Source of the DNA: Channallabes apus
Lineage: Eukaryota; Chordata; Actinopteri; Siluriformes; Clariidae
Reading direction: 5' to 3'
Length of the DNA stretch: 64,000 nucleotides
Assembly (NCBI GenBank): GCA_030522415.1
Contig: CM060113.1
Location: 7,253,967 to 7,317,966, forward strand
The notes under the pieces are model-generated. The model worked only from the letters and a program-made list of their open reading frames with translations. It did no database searches and had not been told where the DNA came from. Numbering within the stretch: position 1 is the stretch's first letter; every line of letters begins with the position of its first letter. Position numbers and translations under genes: made by a program. Below are positions 53,319 to 64,000 of the stretch, piece by piece.

Positions 53319-55060
53319 AGGCTGTCTTAAGGCACAGCAGTTTTCTTTGCATGATGCAAGGGTATGTCTTCTGACATGATTGTTTAAGAAATGAGAAGCT
53401 ACTCATTGCGTCAGTTAGGGTTAAATAACTTGCTGAAAGCTGAACAATATTAATCACTGTAGTGAGTGTTGCAATTAAATCCAGACAGGGACTTTTTAAT
53501 TATTTGAATTAATTAATTTCATTTGGGGGAGGGGGTGCTGGGAAGTGCAGTTAAATATTTTTTCACTATAGAATGTTTATTTAGGTAAATTTTAGATATT
53601 GTGTGTTTGGATAGCCAACTTGTATGTTAATCAGAGGCATTATATAAAATAGAATCCACCCTAATGAAGTATGCCTTAAACAACAAATGTGCCATACAGT
53701 ACCCACCTACCTTGCTCCACCCGGCTCTGTTTATTGCAGTCTCTGGGAATTGCTCTGCTAACAAAGAAGTAGAAAAAAATCCCCTGCCATTTAAGCCAAC
53801 AGATTTTCTCTGTAGAGATCCACAGGCATCTCATACATCAGGATGGCTAATTAGACAAGTTAATAGAAGCTGTCAATCTGAAGTGGGTTTAAACAGATGC
53901 CATCAATAAAGAGGCCACACTCAAAGACACGATGAAAATGTCTTTTAAATCAATTAAGAGGAAATAGGCATTGTGAGGAAATAAAGGTAAAGATGAGTCA
54001 AAGAGTGATTATTTACTGATTAGATTGGATTATTCCACAAAGCATTCGGGCTGAAGCATCAAAGTGACACTCAATAGTGCTTCTTTCGTCATTAAATACA
54101 ATGGATTCAGCAATTGGCTTTTTGTGAAATGTGCTTTTATGAGAATAAAACGGGGCTGTCTGTTCTTCTTTCTTTTCAGTAGGACATTACAATTTATTTT
54201 TAGGTAGCATTTCATCTAAAGTGTCGAGATGTTTCTATTACCTCCTTTTTTTTATCCCATCCCAGCCAAAAAAGAATCACTCTCCTTTATTTCCAAATCT
54301 GGATCCTTTTTTTTTCTTCATCTTAACAGACTTTAAAAATACAGTAGAAAGGGTCATATACTGTAATTATTATGACTTTGCTCAGTCAAGCTGATTTTGG
54401 TTCACACAGGAACCTTTTAAAATGGCAAACAAATAATTAACCTTTAGAATCACTGTGTCATGGCTATAAGATTTTGACACATGATTTATGTTCTATGCTC
54501 CTGTCCGTTGAATATTTAGACTAACCTCAAAATAGGAACCTGAGACTCATAAACATTGTCCTCATTTTCATGGACTTTGCTTCAAAACAAATTTCAGTGT
54601 GGCAAGCAAATGTGCATAAACCTTATGATAGACGTAGTTTTGTATCTAAAAAAATAATCTGTTTTCACTTACATTTGATGAAATGTCTTCATTTAATTCA
54701 GGTTATTTGCTTTTAAAGCAATACCACAGTAGCATACTGTACAGTATTTCTAAATTGCCAATTTGGCGCAAAAACTGTCAATCTAGCACCCCTGTTATTA
54801 ACAGTCCTGTCTGCTGATCTGTCAGAATTCTTAGATTAAAGTCAGAACTTAATTTTTATGGTAGCTCTAATCCTCTTTTGTACATCCACTAAGCATATTT
54901 ATAAAGCTAGTATAGGGCAGCATGAGTCTTGTCCCAGTGGGCATCCACAATGAACACAGTATAAATGCACTAGAGGATTAGACTTTATTTTTTTAAGCAT
55001 AAGTGATAGTAAAGAAAGTAGAAATGTTCCACCAGCTATTTTCAAAAAAAATTAATTCCT
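53319..55060. other. No gene recognised
   Basis: AT-rich. 53317-53370 (AAGGCTGTCTTAAGGCACAG onward) resembles 50668-50733 on the other side of the L2 element. Otherwise unassigned. Confidence 0.4.
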
Positions 55061-55067
55061 AGTTAGG

Positions 55068-55190
55068 GTCATGGTAGGTCTAAAACCTATCTTGAAGACA
55101 CACTCTGTACATACAGTATTCACACTGAGTGGACATGTTTTGGAAGTTGAGAGGAAACTGGAGAATCAAATGCGGAACCTCACACAGACA
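55068..55190 (-). repeat. Very old S1 SINE fragment, minus orientation
   Basis: GGTAGGTCTAAAACCTATCT, then GACACACTCTGTACATACAG, then GAGAGGAAACTGGAGAATC, follows the S1 order with heavy divergence. Confidence 0.45.
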
Positions 55191-55199
55191 AAAAAAAAG

Positions 55200-56140
55200 A
55201 GAAAAAAAATTCTGCCTCCTTTTTTCTTGTCAAAAGCCTTTGAAATTGAAAGGGTTATATTCAATACTTTACTTGTTTGCACCTGGCAACTCTTTAAGAC
55301 CAAGTAAAACCAAGCTCATGATCAAAACAGGAATGCTACAGCTGTACTGCAAAAAAACTACTTTCCGTTCACAGCAGTGGCACACTGGAAATTTTTAGGT
55401 TTATAGGTATTTTTTTATGGGTAAAGCATGGCCATGAAACACAAAAGCTTTATTTTTTAATTTTTTTATTTAAAGTAATAAAATATCATATCATATTAGG
55501 TTTGTACATTTTAATGTGAAGTTACTGTACAGTATGAATTCTTGAAAGGTATATGGATGTCTCGCCCACAGCAAAGAACATCACTTGATCTCGGTCACAT
55601 CTCAGGAGAATTGCACAGTTTTAAGTGTGGGAGACTTAAATTTTCAATCTTCAGCTACAGGATACAGATCATGATCCTTCTATAAAAGTCAATCAAAAAG
55701 CTGAAAAACTGAAAATAGATTTTGAGATGGTAACCACCATGACAAGACATGTCAACTATCCCTGCGAATTTAGTTTAATTTAACAGCATGATTTATGATT
55801 TAGCAGTTTTTACTGGCTCAATATTTTTAATGCGTTGGTTTAAAAAAAATTTTATGGCATGGTGTTGCCATCAGGAAACAAACCACTATTTTGGACCACA
55901 CACGTCCCCTTTTAATTTTTAAGTTGCAGGGATGATGCACATACATTATATATACTGTACATTATGTACATATTGTGTATTTGCAAAGGTATTTCCATCA
56001 CAGGTGTGTCATAGGTGTTCCCCCCTGATTCGAATTGTAGGCTGTGTCCTTCACAACTTTTTTGTCATTCTGTGAACGTGTGGCGTTCCACCAAATCTAA
56101 CGGTAGGCAGCATCGTCTATAGTGAAAATGTGAATCATGG
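55200..56140. other. No gene recognised
   Basis: Unassigned AT-rich DNA. Confidence 0.4.
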
Positions 56141-56229
56141 TGGTCGTTGATTGTGTGTGTGTTTTGGTATATTGATTCAGTCATACAGTACTTCCCAGTA
56201 ATTACATTGGAGCACACCCTGTCACCGAG

Positions 56230-56400
56230 GATGATAGTCCCCTGGGGAAATGTCCCCAGTCCTGTTGTGGTAAGAAAGTACAATAAAAATATGGGCGGGG
56301 TGGATCGGCTGGACTCTCTCATTGCACTGGTCAGACCAAAGAAGTGGTACCAATGGCTGATGTTTCACTTTATTGACATGACCATCGTGACTGCTTAGCT
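56230..56400 (+). pseudogene. piggyBac-like transposase C-terminal fragment
   Basis: An open frame reads VRKYNKNMGGVDRLDSLIAL, then VRPKKWYQWLMFHFIDMTIV and TA, ending TAG at 56396-56398. The YN(K)xMGGVDxxDxL and KWYxxLxFHFxD blocks are diagnostic of the piggyBac C-terminus. The part around YR/K that links them is shortened. The catalytic core upstream is absent. It is a different lineage from the remnant at 40700-41131 (GGVDRLDSL versus VDHSDQL). Confidence 0.85.
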
Positions 56401-56852
56401 GCTATACAAGAGAGATTGAGATTGATACAAGAGAGAAATGGACACTTACAGTATGGACATTATTCATCTGTTCACTCTTGCACAGATGCACATACCCCAG
56501 TACACTGTAGACCAGACAAATATGGATATTGCACATTTGCACACTTTCTGGACATTTCCATTTATTTCCATTTGTATTTACATTTAAATTTGCTATTTTG
56601 TCTTTTATACAGATAGGTTTGATATTTCTTTTTTTTTTTGGAAAATTTATATATTTTGTCCTACTTTCTTATAGTTTCAACTATTTATTTCTCTTATTTC
56701 TTGTTAATTGTTTAAAAAATTTTAAGGTTACAGGCGGTCGGTTAAGCATTTCACTGCATATCGTACTGTGTATAACTGTGTATGTGACACTTTGACAGTC
56801 AACATTTTGAAGCTGTATTTATTCATTTTAGATAGCGGTACAGCCCGCAAAA

Positions 56853-57458
56853 TCAAAAAATTGGACGCAGTCCCCCGTTCCTCTTGGGAACCAAGAAATA
56901 CCGACTGTAGTAGCCTGACTCACTGTCTGGTAGGGGAACATGTTCCATGGCCCCATTCCCAGCAACTTCTGTCAGCAGATGCGCACTTTCCGGTTTCATG
57001 GAAGTGGAGACCACGCCATTGAAACGCGGAGGGTGATGTGAGAACTGAATCCTATAGTTTCTCTCTACAGCGCTTAGTACCCAAGGAGATATACTTGGCA
57101 GTAGCTTCCACGCTGCCAGTTTCTCAGAAAGGGCAAAAGTCTCGGCGGCTTGGTTAAACGGGGGGGATGTTAGATGTTCGGCATCCTGAAGCATGGCAGA
57201 AAAGAACCGAAGAACTAACACTTTATTGTAGACTGGGGTTGCCCGAAACACCAGTGGTGGCGGAGCAAAACACCGACCTCCTGGGGGTGTCAGGGAGAAC
57301 ACTTCGTTCTTGAAAGGAATTCTGCGTGCCTCTCCCCATTGGGGGGCCACCCTCATGGTCCTGGGCACATGAACTTCAGGGCTTCTTTGTAAAGAAGACA
57401 ATACTGTATGCCAGTCTGACCTCTTTTGAGGCGGATTGTGAGGCGCGTCGCACCCCAA
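56853..57458 (-). pseudogene. DIRS gag-end/RT start, partial open frame
   Basis: A 201-codon frame on the minus strand. The N-terminal two thirds is linker-type sequence (KLLPSISPWVLSAVERNYRI, QFSHHPPRFNGVV); it then enters RT with ESGYYSRYFLVPKRNGGLRP and IF, where it ends. It is better preserved over the linker than the copy at 8940-9130, where the same region is frameshifted. No catalytic Asp is included. Confidence 0.82.
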
Positions 57459-57790
57459 TTTTTACAAGGGGGTGGGCGACTTAAGAACACTCTCCTTGTG
57501 TTTCACGCCTCGCAAGAGTCAGACCCGGTCGAGACTGGGCGGACGACAGTCCCGACTCTTTAGCACGACAGGGAAGGAATTTCCCGAAGGCTTGTTCATA
57601 TAACTTCGCCTCATGAACCTAGTCCGCGCGGCCCGCGCTTCTCAAGGAATGCGGGGCGTGCGCAAACACTTTAATCAAAGCAGTAAAGTGTAGAGATCGC
57701 CCTCCGATATGGATTATCAGACGGAGGGTTAAAACTCTGCCCTATCGGTGAGTTAAACACTTCTTATTTTGCTGGTTTAAACATAGACAC

Positions 57791-58151
57791 GGCGGCACGG
57801 TGGTGTAGTGGATAGCACTGTCGCCTTGCACCTCCAGGGTCCGGGTTCGATTCCCTGCCAGGCTCGATTCCCATCTCTGTGAGCATGGAGTTTGCATGTT
57901 CTCCCCGTGCTTGGTGGGTTTCCTCCGGGTACTCCGGTTTCCTCCCACAGTCCAAAGACATGCAGATTAGGCTAATTGGCATTCCCAAATTGACCATAGT
58001 GTGTGAATGAGTGTGTGTGTGTGCTCTGCGATGGATTGGCACGCTGTCCAGGGTGTACCCTGCCTCGTGCCCTGAGTCTTCTGGGATAGGCTCCAGGTCC
58101 CCGCGACCCTAATACAGGATAAAGCGGTATAGAAGATGAATGAATGAATGA
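57791..58151 (+). repeat. S1 SINE, full length reference copy, plus orientation
   Basis: Flanked by a perfect 14-bp duplication TTAAACATAGACAC (57777-57790 and 58152-58165). The head GGCGGCACGGTGGTGTAGTG carries an A-box-like GGTGTAGTGGATAGC, and GGGTTCGATTCC is a perfect B box. The body CATGTTCTCCCCGTGCTTGG is followed by TTTCCTCCCACAGTCCAAAG and the tail GCGGTATAGAAGATGAATGA. It is younger than the DIRS copy it interrupts. Confidence 0.96.
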
Positions 58152-58483
58152 TTAAACATAGACACACTCAACACAACTAGGTGAAGACAAAGAATCTGAG
58201 GAATGTTTCCGGTTCACCCCTATTTATAACCTGCAGGTGCGTCTCATTTTCCCTTCTGAAATAAAAATCCATGCCATAGAGGGTTAAGGTTTTTCAAACA
58301 CTGATGTAAATGTGCTGGTAAAATGCATGTGTGAAAATAATTCCTCGTGCTCTTTCACAATCTGAGTCCTGGAATATGCCTTCAGGGAAGAAAAACTCAA
58401 TAGATATGATAACCTGGTCATTCGGTACCTTCAGGTCGTCAGCTGACTTCATTTTATTGCCACATACGTACATATTGCTGAGT

Positions 58484-58640
58484 CTAGACCTGAGCAACTG
58501 AAGCAACCCCAGATCCTAACACTCCCTCCAGAGGCTTGTACAGTGGACACTACTTATCCAAATGCACACATCGCTTTGGAATAGGGTCAATTTGGACTCA
58601 TCAGACCACATGACCTTTTTTCTATCGCTGCAAAGTCCAA
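58484..58640 (-). pseudogene. Tc1-like transposase fragment (family D), second copy
   Basis: CCCAGATCCTAACACTCCCT and GACTCATCAGACCACATGAC match the fragment at 50752-50935 in order and orientation. Too broken to read as protein. Confidence 0.5.
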
Positions 58641-59215
58641 TCTCTATGATTCCTGAAGCCGTTTTACTGATTAGTCTCACTAACAAATTGTTACCTTATG
58701 GCCACACAGCTGTTTCGTCCATCATTATTCCATTTTTGTATGTAGCTGCACCAATTGGACTGCCTATAATTGGTTGAATAAACTGTCATGATATATTAAT
58801 TACAATAATTTAAACAGGAATTTCCAGTATACTACTAATTACGAGGTGTGTTCAAGTCAAACCGGGAACTGTGATGAAAGTTCTCATGAAAACTTGAAAA
58901 AAGCTTGAAAACTTCAAGCTCATTGCAGTCCCACTAAATCATTTGAATGATGCAAACAATTTCTGATGCAACTGAATGTTCTTCTATCTGCACAATTTAA
59001 TGTCATGGTTTTACTTGAACACAATATATACCTTCACAATAAATAACCCAGGCTATTGATTTTATCATTGGTTATATTGGATCTTCTGCATGCTACCGTC
59101 TTGGATTTGAACGGGTTTTAATTAGAATTGTGTTAGTGAATTTACAATACAAAGCATACATACATTTTAACCTGACATTTTACACTAGTGAAAAGTAAGT
59201 GCTGGACTTAATGTT
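58641..59215. other. No gene recognised
   Basis: Unassigned; AACTTGAAAAAAGCTTGAAAACTTCAAG near 58893-58920 is a short imperfect palindrome. Confidence 0.4.
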
Positions 59216-59218
59216 TTT

Positions 59219-61618
59219 TTCCTTACTAGAGACAATATAACATCCACAATAAAGGATGCATATCGCTCCGTCCCCAGAGCAGCTTTAGGACTTTCTGACC
59301 ACTGCCTGGTTCATCTTCTCCCAACCTATAGGCAAAAACTTAAATCTGCTAAGCCTGTAGTAAGGACAGTAAAGAGATGGACCAGTGAAGCAGAACAGGA
59401 ATTACAGGCCTGTTTTGACTGCACTGATTGGAGTGTTTTTGAAGCTGCTGCCACCAATCTGGACGAGCTCACAGATTCTGTAACATCCTACATCAGTTTC
59501 TGTGAGGACATGTGCATCCCTACCAGGACATTTTTAACATATAACAATGACAAACCATGGTTTACAGCAAAGCTCAGACAGCTTCGTCAGGCCAAAGAGG
59601 ATGCCTACAGGAGTGGGGACAGGATCTTGTACAACCAGGCCAGGAACACACTAACAAGGGCGATCAGAGCAGCTAAGAGGAGCTACTCTAAAAAACTGGA
59701 AAACCAGTTTTCGGCAAACGACCCTGCTTCAGTGTGGAAAGGCCTGAAAACCATCACTAACTACAAGACGCCATCCCCCAACTCTGTAGGGAATCAACAA
59801 CTGGTTGATGACCTGAATGAGTTCTATTGTAGATTTGAAACTCCCAGTCTCACACCACACTCCTGTCCTAACCCTCTTTCTACACCACCATTATCACCTC
59901 TGACAACCACCCTCTCTTCCCCCCCTGCACTCCAGGTCTGTGAAAAGGATGTTCGCCAGATCTTTCTGAAACAAAAGAGATGGAAAGCTCCAGGCCCAGA
60001 CGGCGTGACACCAGCCTGTCTGAAATCCTGTGCTGACCAGCTGGCGCCCATTTTCACACAGATCTTCAACAGATCACTGGAACAATGTGAAGTGCCTTTG
60101 TGCTTTAAACGTTCCACAATCATCCCCATTCCAAAAAAAACTAAAATCACAGGACTTAATGACTACAGACCAGTCGCCCTAACATCTGTGGTCATGAAGT
60201 CCTTTGAAAGACTGGTGTTGGCCTATCTGAGGGACATCACAGGACCCTTACTGGACCCCCTGCAGTTTGCTTATAGAGCAAACAGGTCTGTTGATGATGC
60301 AGTTAATATGGGACTGCACTTCATCCTTCAACATCTGGACAAACCAGGGGCTTATGCAAGGGTCTTGTTCATAGACTTTTCATCAGCTTTTAATACGATC
60401 ATCCCAGCACTGCTTCAGACCAAATTAAACCAGCTCTCTGTTCCTAGCTCTATCTGTCACTGGATCACCAGCTTTCTGACAGACAGGCAGCAGCTAGTGA
60501 AACTGGGAAAATTCATGTCCAACAGTCACACCACCAATACTGGAGCCCCTCAGGGATGCGTTCTCTCCCCACTGCTCTTCGCCATCTACACCAACGACTG
60601 CACCTCCACAGACCCCACTGTCAAGCTCCTGAAATTTGCAGATGACACTACAATCATCGGCCTCATCCAGGACGGTGACGAGTCTGCATACAGAAGGGAG
60701 GTCAAGCAGTTGGCTGTCTGGTGCAGTCACAACAACCTGGAGCTAAACACGCTCAAAACAGTGGAGATGATTGTGGACTTCAGGAGAAACCCACCTGCAC
60801 TTCCCCCACTCACCATCATGAACAGCACTGTGACGGCAGTGGAGTCATTCCGGTTCCTGGGCACGACCATCTCTCAGGACCTGAAGTGGGACATTCACAT
60901 TGACTCCATTGTTAAAAAGGCCCACCAGAGGTTGTATTTCCTTCGCCAGCTGAAGAAATTCAACCTGCCACAGGAGCTGCTCACACAGTTCTACTCAGCC
61001 GTCATTGAATCCGTCCTGTGCACTTCAATAACTGTCTGGTTTGGCTCAGCTACGAAAGCAGACATCAGAAGACTACAAAGGACGGTTCGGACTGCTGAAA
61101 GAATTATTGGCACTCCCCTGCCCACGCTGCAAGAACTGTATATATCCAGAGTGAAGAAAAGGGCACGGAATATCACTTTGGACCCCTCACACCCAAGCCA
61201 CCTTCTTTTTGAACTTTTGCCATCGGGTCGACGCTACAGAGCACCGAACACCAGGACAGTCAGGCATAAGAACAGTTTTTTCCCCCAGGCAATCTACCTC
61301 CTTAACAGATAAACATCATTCTAACGGTCAATAAATATATGTGCAATATTGTGTACAATACCACTGTGCAATATACTGTATAATACCACAGACTTCAGAT
61401 ATTTATGTAACTTATTTAAAAGTATCTCACATCATACTCCATTTGATGTCAACCATTTAAAATTTTTATTATTTTTTTTTTTTTTTGCGTCATGCTGTTT
61501 TTGTCTTGTCATTTGTATTTTTTGTTCTGGAAGCTCCGTCACTAAAACAAATTCCTTGTACGTGCAGCGTACTTGGCAATAAAACTCTTTCTGATTCTGA
61601 TTCTGATTCTGAACATCA
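59219..61618 (+). mobile_element. 5'-truncated Rex1-type LINE
   Basis: Begins within the end of the endonuclease domain, continues through an uninterrupted RT and C-terminal frame to TAA at 61310-61312, then a roughly 300-bp 3' UTR with CAATAAAAC and a short (TGATTC)n tail at 61590-61612. FADD rather than YADD in RT, the [12 protein letters not shown] motif and the TGATTC tail fit Rex1/Babar elements of the CR1 group in teleosts. No target duplication was identified, because the 5' junction is not sharp. Confidence 0.88.
59222..61312 (+). CDS. Rex1-type ORF2 fragment: endonuclease end plus intact RT
   Basis: The open frame has no internal stop from about 59222; the first ATG is at 59510 (then 600 codons). 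Before it lies [13 protein letters not shown], carrying the conserved SDH of the apurinic-type endonuclease. Numbering from that [14 protein letters not shown] (about 162), [18 protein letters not shown] (about 217), [11 protein letters not shown] with the first catalytic Asp (about 289), [17 protein letters not shown] (about 344-360), [13 protein letters not shown] with the catalytic pair (about 376-379), then [17 protein letters not shown] and a C-terminal region ending [18 protein letters not shown] looks catalytically complete; without the endonuclease and promoter it should not be autonomous. Confidence 0.92.
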   Translation, partial: LTRDNITSTIKDAYRSVPRAALGLSDHCLVHLLPTYRQKLKSAKPVVRTVKRWTSEAEQELQACFDCTDWSVFEAAATNLDELTDSVTSYISFCEDMCIPTRTFLTYNNDKPWFTAKLRQLRQAKEDAYRSGDRILYNQARNTLTRAIRAAKRSYSKKLENQFSANDPASVWKGLKTITNYKTPSPNSVGNQQLVDDLNEFYCRFETPSLTPHSCPNPLSTPPLSPLTTTLSSPPALQVCEKDVRQIFLKQKRWKAPGPDGVTPACLKSCADQLAPIFTQIFNRSLEQCEVPLCFKRSTIIPIPKKTKITGLNDYRPVALTSVVMKSFERLVLAYLRDITGPLLDPLQFAYRANRSVDDAVNMGLHFILQHLDKPGAYARVLFIDFSSAFNTIIPALLQTKLNQLSVPSSICHWITSFLTDRQQLVKLGKFMSNSHTTNTGAPQGCVLSPLLFAIYTNDCTSTDPTVKLLKFADDTTIIGLIQDGDESAYRREVKQLAVWCSHNNLELNTLKTVEMIVDFRRNPPALPPLTIMNSTVTAVESFRFLGTTISQDLKWDIHIDSIVKKAHQRLYFLRQLKKFNLPQELLTQFYSAVIESVLCTSITVWFGSATKADIRRLQRTVRTAERIIGTPLPTLQELYISRVKKRARNITLDPSHPSHLLFELLPSGRRYRAPNTRTVRHKNSFFPQAIYLLNR

Positions 61619-63094
61619 CCAAGATGGGCTTGATTTTATGGTTTCAATCATGCACTCAAAGCTGATAATAATGAACAGAAATTATGACATTAACACAGGT
61701 TAGTGTGTGTGTGAGCCCTGTGAATGTTATACTATATTATATTATATCCACTTGTGAACATATTCAAGCTCAACTCTTATAAATAATAAAGAATTACATT
61801 TACGTTTACTCTTGTATGGTATCTTTTGTGCAATAAGGATTTTTTTTTATTACCTAGAAGAAAACGTCACAAGGCTCGATGTACTGTGTGTGAGTGTCTT
61901 AAATATGTCCATGGATTTTATAAATCCCTACAGGCTTTACAGTATCATATAACTCCTTATGCTTCCCAATGTGAAGCAGCTCTCTAAATTCGCTAAGCAC
62001 CTCATTTATAAATATCTATTATATAAGCATTCCCAACTAATAAAATCCTGTGGTGCTTATAACCTACAAATGACAAGCATATGCAAAGCTATCAGAGAAT
62101 CATAGATAAAAGAAAGTTTTTTTTCCCCCTCTCAATTTATTTATTTTTTTAAAGCAAAGGAAATTGTTTGCATAGGGATTTGCAAAGGATTTGTAGTCTT
62201 AATTTCCTTCTCAACACTAATCTGCCATCGACTCCTCCTCTTCAGGGGAAATTAGGAGAGCGGTTGAATTTTATTTCAGGCCCAGACCACAAGGGAGCAT
62301 CATTCGAACTGAGCAGATGGACAAGAAGATAGAGAGAGTGTGGTCGGAGCGCGGTGATGTGGCAATTCCACATAACCCTACCATCAGGTTTCACTTTCAA
62401 TTCCAAAAGTTAGATTGTGTGAGATACACAATCACAGGTTAGTGCCAGAGGAACGGTTGTCTTAGTATCACAGCAAACACATATGCGCAAAAAGAAAAGG
62501 CAATGCAACAGTACAGGAAATTTAAAGCATTGCACTTCTCTGTAAAAGGAAATGAAAAGGGCAATTTTCTGAGTCTTTTATTCCGATTCTACAAATACAA
62601 TGTGTGTTTGTTCATACCTCCAAGGGTGCCAGATTATAGATACTTCTATTTAAAAGTATCAGAGATGGGGTTCAGCACTAGACCACTGCCTTTGAACATG
62701 AAAAATTTTGAAAACATGCTGACCAAAGAAGCATATTCTGTGGTCCAATGAAATAACTTGCATGCAGGGATAACTGTGTCCGGTAGAAAGTAGGCCAATA
62801 TGGTCTGCAGTATTGTAAAATGGGAGGACAACTGCCTGCCAAACGCCACATTAAGAAAAAGTTACGAAATCACAAAAAAACCCACATCAGATAATACCGT
62901 CATGATGAACAACACTTTGTTTGCGCAGTAATTCCTTCTTAGTCATTTTGAATTGCTTCCGAATCGCCACATATTTCCATTCACTTCTAACTCAAGGTAT
63001 AAAATTAACTAGCTTCTAGGCTGAATCCCAAATTCCCCTCTAATCAGTGATCAAGGACACTACTTAGTGTTTGGAACAAGGGATTATACAATTT
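61619..63094. other. No gene recognised
   Basis: AT-rich. A frame at 62503-62751 (82 codons) is motif-free. Nothing else supported. Confidence 0.4.
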
Positions 63095-63112
63095 ACATAG
63101 TGAACTAGCTTT

Positions 63113-63350
63113 AGGGCACTGGTGGCTCAGTGGTAGGTGTTTTGCCTACCATGCGGAAGGCCCGGGTCCGATTCCAGCCAGTGCCCACACCCCAGCCACT
63201 GGATACAGTGCCGGTCCCAAGCCCGGATACAATGGGAGGGTTGCGTCAGGAAGGGCATCCGGCGTAAAACCTGTGCCAAGTTGTAGTGCGGACTGGATAT
63301 TCCGCTGTGGCGACCCCTTGCCGGGAGCAGCCGAAAGACCAACAACAACA
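63113..63350 (+). repeat. tRNA-derived SINE (family S3), intact
   Basis: Flanked by a perfect 18-bp duplication ACATAGTGAACTAGCTTT (63095-63112 and 63351-63368). The first about 73 bp form a tRNA-like unit: GGGCACT pairs with AGTGCCC, A box TGGCTCAGTGGTAGG, B box GGGTCCGATTCC. The body TGCGTCAGGAAGGGCATCCG is followed by the tail GAGCAGCCGAAAGACC and (CAA)n. The long perfect duplication implies a recent insertion. Transcribed by RNA polymerase III by family knowledge. Confidence 0.95.
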
Positions 63351-63368
63351 ACATAGTGAACTAGCTTT

Positions 63369-64000
63369 GCATTTAACACTACTGTATTTGGGATTCAACC
63401 ACAGAACCAAGAAGTTTGCTGGAATTAGTGAAAATATAAAGTACATTTTCTCAGGACGGTCCACCATCTTCATGTTTTAATTTCCTCACTTTTATGACTG
63501 GTAAGAATTTAAAACTACTTTAAACCCTGTTAATTAGACTAACGTTAATTTTCAGTCGCAAGCTTTGCCTTCGTGCCTACAACGGCATCACATTCATGCT
63601 GATATTCAGCACGACAACACTCCCTCTCATGTGATATTGCTTAAATAATAAGTGGCTAGCATTTTAATTAATATGAATCTGATTCCTACTGTACATTTTT
63701 TCCAGACCTTCTTCATACTGTAGGTTCTTCAGTCAGATTATAACCAAGTTGCTAGGCTAATCTTGCTAGGACTTTTTGTTACCAGGTTGCATGTGCATCT
63801 CTTTCTTTCGGTCGCCAGCTGCCTATAGGTCTGTAGTATTAAGCCACCATTTCCATTTTGTGTGAACATTCAAAAATACTTTTGAATTATTAATGTTACA
63901 TGTCAATCCACATTTTTCATCAGACACATCTCACACCACTGTGAACTTCAATGAACTTTACGTCCATTTAAAGTGAACAGTCTCTATAACAACCTGCCCG
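63369..64000. other. No gene recognised
   Basis: Unassigned sequence to the window end. Confidence 0.4.

Larger units (their letters stand above)
56788..58245 (-). mobile_element. DIRS-type element, second copy, truncated and inverted
   Basis: Minus-strand order matches the copy at 7896-10900. 58245-58185 matches the inner part of its left terminal repeat (CTGCAGGTTATAAATAGG in antisense), 57777-57690 matches 8141-8260, and 57458-56788 matches gag-end/RT up to about 9215. It lacks the outer terminus, most of RT, RNase H, the recombinase and the right end. An S1 SINE (57791-58151) has inserted into it. Confidence 0.9.

Noticed and set aside
63114..63186. A standalone tRNA gene
   Set aside because: The tRNA-like fold is good, but it is followed by a SINE body and tail and bounded by an 18-bp target duplication, so it is a SINE head rather than a tRNA gene.

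Overview
This window reads as nuclear DNA of a teleost fish. The evidence is its repeat content: several long-TIR Tc1/mariner families, Rex1- and L2-type LINEs, a DIRS-type tyrosine-recombinase retrotransposon, a Ty3/gypsy chromovirus with a chromodomain, tRNA-headed SINEs of teleost type, and long CA, GATA and TA microsatellites. Species cannot be fixed from sequence alone; an ostariophysan such as a catfish is a guess. I recognise no host protein-coding gene. Every convincing coding stretch belongs to a transposable element and nearly all are broken, so the window looks like intergenic or intronic DNA built by repeated insertion.

Layout. 0-7 kb: decayed SINEs, a perfect 45-bp inverted repeat, and a 3.6-kb chromovirus with two LTRs and a 5-bp duplication but an internal RT-to-integrase deletion. 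7.9-10.9 kb: a DIRS-type element with inverted terminal repeats and an internal complementary region. 11-15.5 kb: microsatellites and unique DNA. 15.5-19 kb: a hAT-like zinc-finger pseudogene split by a Charlie-like hAT element, which itself holds a second BED-finger remnant, followed by a large foldback. 19.7-25 kb: non-autonomous DNA transposons, two SINE copies with clear duplications, and an A/C-rich degenerate repeat tract. 25.6-27.4 kb: a solo LTR, a deleted Tc1 element and a Tigger-like MITE. 29.6-30.5 kb: a truncated SINE and an L2 3' UTR. 31.6-43.8 kb: a stack of Tc1 elements. One of them is split by a 7.4-kb element with 11-bp perfect TIRs (CCCAGATAGCA), which carries minus-strand spliced-looking exons of piggyBac type and perhaps a BEN-like exon, plus its own nested Tc1 element. 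44-50.6 kb: mostly unrecognised DNA with small MITEs. 50.7-53.3 kb: a Tc1 fragment and a 5'-truncated L2 LINE interrupted by a Tc1 end. 56.1-58.3 kb: a piggyBac fragment and a second, inverted DIRS copy containing a SINE. 59.2-61.6 kb: a 5'-truncated Rex1-type LINE with a fully open RT frame. 63.1-63.4 kb: an intact tRNA-headed SINE with an 18-bp duplication.

The most unusual object is the 7.4-kb element at 36323-43716. It has perfect short TIRs, an apparent 2-bp AT duplication, subterminal ATTGAATCAA-type repeats, minus-strand exons with good splice signals, and a precisely dated position inside another transposon. All family names are from reading motifs by eye; no database search was run.
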